A DNA stretch of 15,495 nucleotides from SIG622 sp045596605 (GTDB lineage Bacteria > Bacillota > Clostridia > Oscillospirales > CAG-382): the NCBI GenBank assembly GCA_045596605.1, contig JAZOCR010000004.1, positions 1 through 15,495 on the forward strand. Direction: 5' to 3'. Numbering within the stretch: the first letter of the stretch is position 1; the number at the start of each line of letters is the position of its first letter. This document shows, one piece after another, positions 5,857-13,458 of this stretch. The notes below the pieces were generated by a model that was not told the origin of the DNA, did not search any database, and saw nothing but the letters and a program-made list of their open reading frames with translations. The position numbers and the translations under genes are program-made.

Positions 5857-6681
5857 ATGGGCTACAGAGAGGCAACACCGGCGGAAACAGAGCGTTTTTG
5901 CGCAGCCTGTGCTCACGTGGCTTCTCTTGAGGGCACAGGGGTGGAATTTGATAAAAAGCACCGGCGCACCATTCGCCGAAGCTCCCTTGAGGGCGCAAGT
6001 AATATCGGCGGTCTTGGCGAAAAGTCCCTGCACCTTACTCTGAAATATTTTTTTGAGGAAAATCCGGATTTTCACGAGGTTTCCGTCGGCTCTTACTTTG
6101 CGGATATTCTCCGTGACGACAGAGCGATAGAGGTGCAGACCCGAAATTTCTGTGCTTTTCGCAAAAAGCTTGCCGCAGTATCGGAAAAGATGCCGGTCAC
6201 GGTAGTTCATCCGATTATAAAGAGCAAGCGTCTTTTCTGGACGGATACGGACAGCGGAGAAATCTCCGGCGGAAGAACAAGCCCGAAGCACGGCGACATT
6301 TACAGCGTTTTCCGTGAGCTTGTATACATTCGTGAGCTTCTGCAAAGAGAAAATCTGAGCTTTATATTCCCCGTTCTTGAATGTGATGAATACAAAATTC
6401 TGTGTGGCTGGGACAGAGAGCGCAAGAAAGGTGCGGTAAGGTACAATCTTATTCCGAAAAAGCTTATCGGCTTTTACGAATACGACACCGCCTTTGCCTT
6501 TGCGTCGCTTTTGCCGGAGTTTTCTGACAGCTTTACGACGGTAAAGAAAATATCTGCCCAAATCGGACATACGGGCAGAGTGGCAAGTGCTTTCGTAAAC
6601 GTGCTTACTTATCTTGATATACTGCGTGCCGACGGCAAGGACGGCAGGGCTATAAAATACGTCTACGGCGACAATTTCTGA
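5857..6681 (+). CDS. Uncharacterised protein with PD-(D/E)XK-like core and C-terminal winged helix
   Basis: The 274-residue soluble protein starts at the ATG at 5857, with an AAAGGGGGCGG Shine-Dalgarno and a strong promoter just upstream. I recall relatives among conserved hypothetical proteins of Clostridia sharing NIGGLGEKSLHLTLKYFFE, an ADI..D..IEVQT strand pair and a C-terminal helix-turn-helix. The arrangement E55 (in GEKSLH), D83 (ADILRD), E92-V-Q94 (IEVQT) and the following strand PVTVVHPI fits a PD-(D/E)XK nuclease-like fold. Residues about 225-274 (FTTVKKISAQIGH..VASAFVNVLTYLDILRADG) look like a winged helix, as in DNA-binding regulators. Nuclease activity is not shown; the usual Lys is replaced by Gln, which occurs in some members of that superfamily. 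Expression is probably constitutive. Confidence 0.85.
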   Translation: MGYREATPAETERFCAACAHVASLEGTGVEFDKKHRRTIRRSSLEGASNIGGLGEKSLHLTLKYFFEENPDFHEVSVGSYFADILRDDRAIEVQTRNFCAFRKKLAAVSEKMPVTVVHPIIKSKRLFWTDTDSGEISGGRTSPKHGDIYSVFRELVYIRELLQRENLSFIFPVLECDEYKILCGWDRERKKGAVRYNLIPKKLIGFYEYDTAFAFASLLPEFSDSFTTVKKISAQIGHTGRVASAFVNVLTYLDILRADGKDGRAIKYVYGDNF

Positions 6682-6742
6682 ATGTTATACACAAAATACA
6701 CTATTTGTTAGATAAATGTTTACAAAAGAACGGTTTTTGCTG

Positions 6743-6771
6743 TTGCAATTTAAAAATTTGTGTGTTATACT
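6743..6771 (+). promoter_or_regulatory. SigA-type promoter for rpmE
   Basis: A TTGCAA -35 (6743-6748) and a TATACT -10 (6766-6771) are separated by 17 bp. The predicted start near 6778 gives a leader of about 86 bases before the L31 ATG. Confidence 0.65.
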
Positions 6772-6784
6772 GTTGTTTGCGAAA

Positions 6785-6827
6785 AATCCGATACGGGTTT
6801 TTGCCGCAAGATGCGGATTACGTATCG
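6785..6827 (+). ncRNA. Candidate structured leader of the L31 mRNA
   Basis: An outer stem CGATACG/CGTATCG (6789-6795 with 6821-6827) encloses a hairpin CCGCA/TGCGG with an AGA loop (6804-6816). A competing pairing, AATCCG with CGGATT (6785-6790 with 6814-6819), is also perfect, so two exclusive folds are possible. L31 leaders with autoregulatory potential have been proposed in several bacterial groups. Whether this matches the published Firmicutes model cannot be decided by eye. Confidence 0.45.
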
Positions 6828-6863
6828 AAAATCTATAGAAAGAGAAACGTGAGGTGTAATAAG

Positions 6864-7067
6864 ATGAAGCAGAATCTCCATCCTGAATACAACGAAGCTG
6901 TTGTAAAGTGCGCATGTGGCGAAACTTTCACAACAAAGTCCACAAAGAGCGAGCTCAAGGTTGATATTTGCTCTAAGTGCCATCCTTTCTTCACAGGAAA
7001 GCAGAAGCTCGTAGACGCAGGCGGACGTGTTGACAAGTTCAACAAGAAGTTCAACCTGTCTAAGTAA
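6864..7067 (+). CDS. rpmE: Large ribosomal subunit protein bL31 (zinc-binding form)
   Basis: The 67-residue protein begins MKQNLHPEYNEAVVKCACG and ends in the basic tail FNKKFNLSK. Four cysteines (16, 18, 36, 39; CAC and CSKC) mark the zinc-binding C+ form, as opposed to the zinc-independent paralogue made in zinc shortage. L31 sits at the central protuberance and bridges the two ribosomal subunits. The ATG at 6864 has a GAGGTG Shine-Dalgarno, which excludes a longer frame from 6705. It has its own promoter, a structured leader and a strong terminator, so it is a single-gene transcript. Confidence 0.97.
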   Translation: MKQNLHPEYNEAVVKCACGETFTTKSTKSELKVDICSKCHPFFTGKQKLVDAGGRVDKFNKKFNLSK

Positions 7068-7081
7068 TTGCAGACACGAAG

Positions 7082-7109
7082 GGGCGGCGTTGCCGCCCTT
7101 TTTTGTTTT
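7082..7109 (+). terminator. Intrinsic terminator of rpmE
   Basis: A perfect 7-bp GC stem GGGCGGC/GCCGCCC (7082-7088 with 7092-7098, loop GTT) is followed by six T, G and four more T. It lies 14 bases after the rpmE stop. Confidence 0.93.
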
Positions 7110-7143
7110 AAACTGTGGGATTTGTGAATTGAGAACTAAAAAC

Positions 7144-7400
7144 CTCTGAAGAAATTTTCAGCAAACTTGGGGCTTTATACGGATAATACTTTTTCGTCTC
7201 GTAACGAAAAAGTATTCAAAAAGATACGTTCAGAGGACAAGTCCTCTGAAAACTCCCTTTTTGTCACGTAAAATCTTTAGCGGGTGTACATCTTTTATTG
7301 TCGCAAGTTGCTTTCGTAAATTTAAAACTAAACCATACTATAAAGCATAAAGTTAAGCATTAAATCTTTATATTGATTACAATGTTGCACATACTTACTG
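7144..7400. repeat. Family 1 repeat, copy C (left half)
   Basis: It has the left flank, a 13-bp terminal hairpin (7184-7216), the GAGGACAAGTCCTC hairpin (7233-7246) and the left inner arm (from 7327). The first part of the inner segment follows, in the same orientation as D and F (TAAATCTTTATATTGATTAC). The copy breaks off near 7400, close to the centre of the palindrome, and the right half is missing. A family 2 motif begins 18 bases later. Confidence 0.8.
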
Positions 7401-7417
7401 AGATGTTTAGTGAAACA

Positions 7418-7517
7418 TTTCAACTCCGCAAGGAAGCGGAGCTTCCGAGGAGTTGAAAAAATATGCCGGGTGCAGGGGGCGCTTGCCTCCTGCCGGGGTG
7501 TGGGGCGGCGCCCCACA
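7418..7517 (+). repeat. Family 2 structured repeat, copy c, with tail before the YhaO-like gene
   Basis: The outer stem is 10 bp (7418-7427 with 7449-7458). The inner 6-bp hairpin is 7432-7437 with 7441-7446 (loop GGA), flanked by the same GCAA and GA bases as copies a and b. A GC-rich hairpin II (GCAGG/CCTGC) and hairpin III GTGGGGC/GCCCCAC (7500-7516) follow. GGGGG at 7526-7530 serves the next start. Confidence 0.8.
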
Positions 7518-7537
7518 TAAAAAAAGGGGGTAAAAAA

Positions 7538-8632
7538 GTGATAAAGATAATGCATATAGCGGACCTGCATCTTGATGCGCCCTTTGCGCACTGCACGCCG
7601 TCGGAGAGGGCTGTGCGCCGTGATGAACAGAGGGAAGCGCTTTGTCGTGTTTGTGAGATTTGTAAAAGCGAAAAGGTTGACATCATGCTAATTTCGGGCG
7701 ACCTTTTTGACGGAGATTTTCTGCGAAGCGACACGCCGGCGTTTCTTGCAAGGTGCTTTGCGTCGGTGCCGGACACACGCATTTTCATTTCTCCCGGAAA
7801 CCACGACCCCTACTATGCACGTTCTCCCTACAAAGCTGTAAAATTCCCGGACAACGTACATATTTTCACGGAAGAAAAGCTGTCCCACGTGGACATTCCG
7901 TCACTTAACACTACGGTGTACGGCTATGCCTTTGAGTCAAGAAGCGTAAAAAGCAATCCCCTTGACGGCTTTCGTGTCCGTGATGAGTCAAGAATAAATC
8001 TTCTTGTAGCTCACGGAGACCTTGATAATCCTGCATCCGAGTACTGCAATATTTCCGGCACAGACCTCTCGGCAAGCTTTTTCGACTATGCGGCACTGGG
8101 GCATATACACACTCCCGGTGGATTTCTGCGCTTCGGAAGAACGGTCGGCGCCTACAGCGGATGTCTTCTCGGCAGAGGCTTTGACGAATGTGGCGAAAAG
8201 GGTGCAATTTTCGGCGAGGTAAGCTGCGGAAGCGTGGCTCTTAAATATCTTCCCATTGACGGACGCAGATACGAAATTTGCGAAATAAAGCTTTCCGGAA
8301 GTCCGACGGCGGAAGGGGTGCTTTCGGAAATCCGCACAAAATGTGCGGCTTTTGACGAAAAAACGGCGGTGCGTGTGGTGCTGACCGGCGCTTTACACAG
8401 TGAAATTGCTTTAAGCTCCGAGACGCTTCGTGCGGCACTTCCGAATGCTTGCTATACCGAGCTTAAAAACGAAACGGTATACGTGCCGGACACTGACGAG
8501 CTGGAAAAAGAAAATTCACTGCGTGGCGAATTTTGCCGAAAAATAAAGCCGATACTTCAGAGCGAGGACTTACATACAAGACAAGTGGCGGCGCTTGCGC
8601 TGAAATACGGAATAGAAGCTCTTCACAGCTAA
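7538..8632 (+). CDS. Calcineurin-like phosphoesterase, YhaO/SbcD-type DNA repair exonuclease subunit
   Basis: The 364-residue protein has the five metallophosphoesterase motifs in order: DLH (D9, H11), GDLFDG (54-59), GNHD (87-90), AHGD (about 160) and GHIH (about 195). A capping domain and a charged C-terminal region follow, as in YhaO/SbcD/Mre11 relatives that act with an SMC-like ATPase. I chose the GTG at 7538, giving MIKIMHIADLHLD, because GGGGG lies 7 nt upstream. A longer frame from 7463 would be coded by repeat hairpins. The partner ATPase gene (YhaN/SbcC type), often next door, is absent. Somewhat short for the family. Confidence 0.9.
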   Translation: MIKIMHIADLHLDAPFAHCTPSERAVRRDEQREALCRVCEICKSEKVDIMLISGDLFDGDFLRSDTPAFLARCFASVPDTRIFISPGNHDPYYARSPYKAVKFPDNVHIFTEEKLSHVDIPSLNTTVYGYAFESRSVKSNPLDGFRVRDESRINLLVAHGDLDNPASEYCNISGTDLSASFFDYAALGHIHTPGGFLRFGRTVGAYSGCLLGRGFDECGEKGAIFGEVSCGSVALKYLPIDGRRYEICEIKLSGSPTAEGVLSEIRTKCAAFDEKTAVRVVLTGALHSEIALSSETLRAALPNACYTELKNETVYVPDTDELEKENSLRGEFCRKIKPILQSEDLHTRQVAALALKYGIEALHS

Positions 8633-8682
8633 AGATTTTTGCAAAAATTCGTCATAGCTTTGCAAATGTTTACAAATAACTG

Positions 8683-8711
8683 TTGATTTTCCCACGACCT
8701 CACTGTAAAAT
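8683..8711 (+). promoter_or_regulatory. SigA-type promoter for walJ
   Basis: A TTGATT -35 (8683-8688), a 17-bp spacer and a TAAAAT -10 (8706-8711) lie about 80 bases before the walJ start. The 159-base gap between the two genes has no other clear signal and no repeat. Confidence 0.55.
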
Positions 8712-8791
8712 AATGTTTTCATACAAGGAAAATAATGTTCCGTAGAGAATTTTGAGTTATATGATAAAAGTTGCTTGAAAGGAAATTCCGG

Positions 8792-9565
8792 ATGATAAAG
8801 TGTGTTCCCCTGTTTTCGGGCTCTGGCGGCAATTCAACTTATATAAACTGTGACGGCGAGGAATTTCTCATTGACGCAGGCGTATCCTGCAAGGCGATTT
8901 CCACAGCGCTTGAACAGATTGGGACTTCTCTTACTAACATAAGAGGAATTTTCGTCACCCACGAACACATCGACCACATAAAAGGCCTTGAAATTATTTC
9001 AAAGCGTTTTGAGATACCGGTATATATGAACACAAATTCCGCAAAGTACGTATACTGCACCGATGGAAACGAGCATTTGCGTTTGGCGCTTAAAATTCTT
9101 GACCCTACGGAAAGTATATCCTTTGAAAATGCGAAATTTGAAGTATTCAAGACTCCCCACGATTCCTGGGGAAGCGTATGCTACAGAGTAAATGATACTT
9201 GCGGCGACAGCTTTGGACTTGCAACCGACATCGGCTACGTAACCAAGGGAATAGCTGCGGCACTGCTTGGCTGCAGGCAGGTTGTGATTGAGTCAAATCA
9301 CGACGTTGATATGCTGAAGGGCGGTCCCTATCCCATTTCGCTTCAAAACAGAATTTTGTCAAGAACCGGTCATCTTTCAAACGAGGACTGTGCGAGATTT
9401 CTTCCCTATCTTGCCGAAAGCGGAACGCAGAAGATTTTTCTTGCCCATCTTTCAAATGAAAACAATCACCCGGCGCTTGCACTTGAGTGCGCAAAAAATG
9501 CGCTTAAAGGGTATGAAGGGGTTGAGGTTGAAGTTTGCAGAGAGAAGAACAACGAAAAATTCTAA
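8792..9565 (+). CDS. walJ: Metallo-beta-lactamase-fold hydrolase WalJ/YycJ (VicX)
   Basis: The 257-residue protein begins MIKCVPLFSGSGGNST, the typical YycJ/VicX start, and carries the metal motif THEHIDH (H57, H59, D61, H62). Further metal ligands are probable at about H128 (PHDSWGS), D146 (ATDIGY) and H226 (LAHLSNENN). YycJ-type enzymes are 5'-3' exonuclease-like MBL proteins linked to DNA repair and to the WalRK regulon. The ATG at 8792 has AAAGGA 8 nt upstream; an upstream TTG at 8771 is unlikely. The last residues (NNEKF) and the stop codon are encoded by the start of repeat copy D. walR and walK lie 4-5 kb downstream rather than directly upstream as in Bacillus. Confidence 0.92.
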   Translation: MIKCVPLFSGSGGNSTYINCDGEEFLIDAGVSCKAISTALEQIGTSLTNIRGIFVTHEHIDHIKGLEIISKRFEIPVYMNTNSAKYVYCTDGNEHLRLALKILDPTESISFENAKFEVFKTPHDSWGSVCYRVNDTCGDSFGLATDIGYVTKGIAAALLGCRQVVIESNHDVDMLKGGPYPISLQNRILSRTGHLSNEDCARFLPYLAESGTQKIFLAHLSNENNHPALALECAKNALKGYEGVEVEVCREKNNEKF

Positions 9566-10112
9566 AGAATTTTTCATCAAGGTCGAAACTTTACTAATAC
9601 AATACTTTTTCTTCTCGCAAAGAAAAATACAACGAAAACCTGCGGTTTTCTTATGTCCGAAGAATTTTCTTCTGAAAATTCTTCCTGTAGAAAGTTTCTT
9701 TTGTCAAACTTTCAAAAAGATGCGTTCAGAGGACAAGTCCTCTGAAAACTCCCTTTTGGCACGTAATAACTTTAGCGAGTGTACAACTTTTGTTGTCGCA
9801 AGAAACTCTCGTAAATTTGAAGTTAAACCATACTATAAAGCGCAGCGTTCAACTTTAAATCTTTACATCGATTACAATGTTGCTCATACATACATTGACA
9901 GTATGTGCAGTTATGTAATCTTTGTGTGGTATTAACTTTGTAGTTAATACTTGATAGTATGGTTAAACTCCAAAGCAACGAATGTTTTTTCGTGTGCTAA
10001 AGTTTAAAAATTGGATAAAATCGAAGCGGGACAAAGGGAGTTCTAAGAGGCTTGCCTCTTAGCGGAGCTTTTTGGTTACTTTTTCTCACTGTAGAGAAAA
10101 AGTAACATACCT
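9551..10112. repeat. Family 1 composite palindromic repeat, copy D (full, with inserted module)
   Basis: It starts inside the last codons of walJ with a 10-bp hairpin (9554-9563 with 9566-9575). The left terminal hairpin (from 9600) is interrupted by an 86-bp hairpin module (9628-9713) containing stems 9659-9668/9675-9684 and 9690-9697/9706-9713. The GGACAAGTCC hairpin is at 9731-9740. The 147-bp inner segment runs from 9822 to 9968, with arms 9822-9836 and 9954-9968 (14/15 paired). The CTAAGAGGC hairpin is at 10043-10062 and the right terminal hairpin at 10075-10106. Inner orientation equals F and is opposite to E. Bases 10113-10224 up to alaS show no motif I can name. Confidence 0.88.
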
Positions 10113-10224
10113 CTCCCGAGCTGCCGATGAAATCGTCTGTGAGGGCTCTCGTATAAAAACTACATTTTTTGTAAAATGCAATTTTGCACATACTACAGCG
10201 GTGTAAAAAGAAAGGACCAAATTT

Positions 10225-12849
10225 ATGAAATGGACAGGACTTAACGACCTGCGTGAAAGCTATCTCTCATTTTTTGAGAGCAAGGGACATCTCAGACTTC
10301 CCAGCTTTCCGCTTATACCTCAGAACGACAAATCACTTCTTCTTATAAACTCGGGCATGGCGCCTATGAAGCCCTATTTCCAGGGCACTCAGGTACCTCC
10401 GAGAAACAGAGTAACAACCTGCCAGAAGTGTATAAGAACTCCCGACCTTGAAAACGTAGGTAAGACCGCAACACACGGCACCTACTTTGAAATGCTGGGC
10501 AACTTCTCCTTTGGCGACTACTTCAAGAACGAAGCTATTCCGTGGGCGTGGGAGTACCTTACCAAAACTCTTGAAATTCCCGAGGAGCTTCTCTGGCCGT
10601 CAGTTTATGAACAGGACGACGAGGCATACGCTATCTGGCGTGACAAAATCGGCGTTCCGGAAGAAAGAATAGTAAAGCTCGGAAAGGCTGACAACTTCTG
10701 GGAACACGGCTCAGGTCCCTGCGGTCCCTGCAGTGAAATCTACTTTGACAGAGGCGAAAAGTACGGCTGTGGCAGCCCCGACTGTAAGCCCGGCTGTGAG
10801 TGCGACAGATATATGGAAATCTGGAACAACGTATTTTCACAGTTTGACAACGACGGCAAGGGCAACTACACCGAGCTTGCACAGAAAAATATTGATACCG
10901 GTATGGGTCTTGAAAGACTTGCCTGCGTTATGCAGGGCGTTGACAATCTCTTTGAGGTTGATACCGTTAGAAAAATCCTTGATACCGTTTGCGAATACTC
11001 CGGAAAAGAGTACGGCAAGGAGTATAAGGACGACGTTTCCATAAGAATTATCACTGACCACATCAGAAGTACGTCCTTTATGATTTGCGACGGCGTTCTT
11101 CCCTCAAACGAGGGCAGAGGCTACGTTCTTCGTAGACTTATAAGAAGAGCTTGCCGTAACGGCAGACTTCTCGGTATTAAGAGAGCGTTCCTTGCCCAGC
11201 TTTGCGAGGTTGTTATCGGTGAAAACGAAAGCGCATATCCCGAGCTTCGTGAAAAGGCGGACTACATCAAAAAAATTCTTTCTATTGAAGAACAGAATTT
11301 TGACAAGACTATAGATAAGGGTCTTGAAATCCTTTCTGAAAAAATCGCAGAGCTTGAAAATGCAGGAAAGAAAGAGCTTGCAGGCTCCGACCTCTTTAAG
11401 CTTTACGACACCTATGGATTCCCGGCAGACCTGGTTATAGAAATTCTCGAGGAAAAGGGACTTTGTGCTAATACAGAGGAGTTTAAGACCCTTATGGACG
11501 AGCAGAAGAAAATGGCTCGTGAGAGAATGAGAGATAACGGCGGCTGGAAGAAAGAGGACAGCGACCTACTTACAAACGTGGAAAAAACTGAATTTGTAGG
11601 CTACGAAAGCACAGAAACAGAAGCAAAGGTTCTTGCAATAATTTTTGACGGCGCACTTTCCGAGTCTGTTTCCGAGGGCGAGTTTACTCTCGTGCTTGAC
11701 AAGACTACCTTCTACGGCGAGGGCGGCGGTCAGGTAGGCGATACAGGCGTTATCACCTTTGAGGGTGGCAGCGCAAAGGTTATTGACACCAAGAAATTTG
11801 ACGGAAAATATATGCATATCTGCGCTCTTGAGGGCGGTATTCTCTCCGTTGGGGCAAAGGTTACAGCCAAAATCGACACGGAACGCCGTGAAGCTATAAG
11901 AAGAAACCACTCAAGCGTTCATCTTCTTCAGGCAGCCCTCAGAGCAGTTCTCGGCTCACACGTTGAGCAGGCAGGCTCATATGTTGACGAAAAAATCGCA
12001 CGCTTTGACTTTAACCACTTTGAAGCAATGACAAGAGAAGAAATCGACAAGGTTGAAGCTCTTGTAAACGAATATATTCTTGCAGGTGCTGATATTCAGA
12101 CCGTTGAAACCGACATTGACAGCGCAAAGAAAATGGGCGCAATGGCTCTGTTCGGAGAAAAGTACGGAAATCTCGTGAGAGTTGTTAAAATGGGCGAATT
12201 CTCGGTAGAGCTCTGCGGCGGTACACATATGACAAATACTGCAAAGGCAGGTCTTTTCAAGATTATTTCCGAGTCCTCCGTTGCGGCAGGTGTAAGAAGA
12301 ATTGAAGCTGTTACCGGCGAGAACTTTATAAATTACGTAAAAGCGGAAAAGGCTCTTATTGAAAACACCGCAAGAGCGCTCAAAATCCAGAACAGTGCGG
12401 AAATCTGCGCAAAGGCAGAGGGTGCTATGGCTGAAATCAAGGAGCTAAAGAGCAAGATAGAGGCAATGAACTCTGAAATGGCATCTCTTAAGACAGGTAG
12501 CCTTGAAGCAGGAGCTAAAGAAATCGGTGCGTTTAAGGTTATAACCGAGCGACTTGACTCCATGAACGCCAACGAGCTTCGTGCGGCAGGCGACATTCTC
12601 AAGGATAAGTATGCAAACGTAGTTGCAGTGCTTGCTTGCGCCGACGGCGATAAGGTTAATTTCGTTGCAGTTTGCGGAAAAGAAGCAGTAAAGAGCGGTG
12701 CAAACGCAGGTAAGCTTGTTAAGACAGCGGCAACTATCTGTCTTGGTGGCGGCGGCGGTCGTCCCGACAGCGCAAGCGCAGGCGGTAAGGACGCAGGAAA
12801 AATTGCAGAGGCGTTTGAGGCTGTAGTAAATGAAATAGAACAGCTTTGA
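10225..12849 (+). CDS. alaS: Alanyl-tRNA synthetase
   Basis: The 874-residue protein covers the complete class II enzyme. The catalytic core starts LRESYLSFFESKGHLRLPSFPLIP and contains HGTYFEMLGNFSFGDYFK and GMGLERLACV. The tRNA-binding helical region follows. The editing domain has zinc ligands H562, H566 (HSSVH) and C664, H668 (CGGTH). The C-terminal oligomerisation domain ends in a Gly-rich GGGGGRPDSASAGGKDAG stretch. Length is nearly the same as the E. coli enzyme. It charges tRNA-Ala and clears Ser/Gly mischarging. AAAGGA 8 nt before the ATG fixes the start. No T-box leader motif is seen in the gap upstream. Repeats lie on both sides, so it is probably expressed alone. Confidence 0.99.
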   Translation: MKWTGLNDLRESYLSFFESKGHLRLPSFPLIPQNDKSLLLINSGMAPMKPYFQGTQVPPRNRVTTCQKCIRTPDLENVGKTATHGTYFEMLGNFSFGDYFKNEAIPWAWEYLTKTLEIPEELLWPSVYEQDDEAYAIWRDKIGVPEERIVKLGKADNFWEHGSGPCGPCSEIYFDRGEKYGCGSPDCKPGCECDRYMEIWNNVFSQFDNDGKGNYTELAQKNIDTGMGLERLACVMQGVDNLFEVDTVRKILDTVCEYSGKEYGKEYKDDVSIRIITDHIRSTSFMICDGVLPSNEGRGYVLRRLIRRACRNGRLLGIKRAFLAQLCEVVIGENESAYPELREKADYIKKILSIEEQNFDKTIDKGLEILSEKIAELENAGKKELAGSDLFKLYDTYGFPADLVIEILEEKGLCANTEEFKTLMDEQKKMARERMRDNGGWKKEDSDLLTNVEKTEFVGYESTETEAKVLAIIFDGALSESVSEGEFTLVLDKTTFYGEGGGQVGDTGVITFEGGSAKVIDTKKFDGKYMHICALEGGILSVGAKVTAKIDTERREAIRRNHSSVHLLQAALRAVLGSHVEQAGSYVDEKIARFDFNHFEAMTREEIDKVEALVNEYILAGADIQTVETDIDSAKKMGAMALFGEKYGNLVRVVKMGEFSVELCGGTHMTNTAKAGLFKIISESSVAAGVRRIEAVTGENFINYVKAEKALIENTARALKIQNSAEICAKAEGAMAEIKELKSKIEAMNSEMASLKTGSLEAGAKEIGAFKVITERLDSMNANELRAAGDILKDKYANVVAVLACADGDKVNFVAVCGKEAVKSGANAGKLVKTAATICLGGGGGRPDSASAGGKDAGKIAEAFEAVVNEIEQL

Positions 12850-12912
12850 GTTTTTTGTTTGAGTTTTGGAATTAAGCATCTACAAATAAAGGTGTAGGAT
12901 ATGGCAAACAAT

Positions 12913-13451
12913 ATTTGAAGAAATTTTCATTAAGCTTGAAATTTTATTATGACAATACTTTTTCTTTCCGAAAAGAAAAAGTATTCAAAAAGAAGTCGTT
13001 CAGAGGACAAGTCCTCTGAAAACTCCCTTTTTGTCACGTAACAACTTTAGCGAGTGTACAACTTTTGTTGTCGCAAGAAACTCTCGTAAATTTGAAGTTA
13101 AACCACACTATCAAGAATTAACTGAAAATTTAAAATCATAGTGAGATTACATAATTGCACATACTGTCTTAGCGAGTGTGTGCAACATTGTAATAAATAT
13201 AAAGATTTAAAGTCGAACTTTGTACTTTATAGTATGGTTAAATTCCAAAGTAACGAAAATTTTTTCGTGAGCTAAAGGTTGAGATTTATATAAACTCGTA
13301 GCGGAACAAATGGAGTTCTAAGAGGCTTGCCTCTTAGCGGAGCTTTTTGGTTACTTTTTCTCACTGTAGAGAAAAAGTAACATACCTACTACGAACAGAC
13401 ATCGAAAATGTCTGTGAGGGGGGGTAGAGCAGCCCCCATATAGAAAGAGGG
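12913..13451. repeat. Family 1 composite palindromic repeat, copy E (full, with tail)
   Basis: It has the left flank, a 14-bp terminal hairpin (12954-12985) and the GGACAAGTCC hairpin (13005-13014). The 147-bp inner segment is 13097-13243, followed by the CTAAGAGGC hairpin (13318-13337) and the right terminal hairpin (13350-13381). A 63-nt stretch (13043-13105) is identical to 9768-9830 of copy D, up to the left inner arm. After it the inner segment is in reverse orientation to D. The right end carries an ACAGACAT/ATGTCTGT hairpin and a G/C hairpin, and reaches the Shine-Dalgarno of walR. Confidence 0.88.
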
Positions 13452-13458
13452 TGAAAAA

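Noticed and set aside
5677..6570. 297-codon minus-strand frame
   Set aside because: It lies antisense to the PD-(D/E)XK-like gene, which has a promoter, Shine-Dalgarno and recognisable motifs. The minus frame has none.
10113..10224. Possible T-box leader before alaS
   Set aside because: I see no T-box consensus (AGGGTGG..ACCGCG type), specifier stem or terminator; the gap is repeat D plus 112 bases without motif.
12333..12911. 192-codon minus-strand frame opposite the end of alaS
   Set aside because: A shadow of alaS codon usage; alaS is certain on the plus strand.
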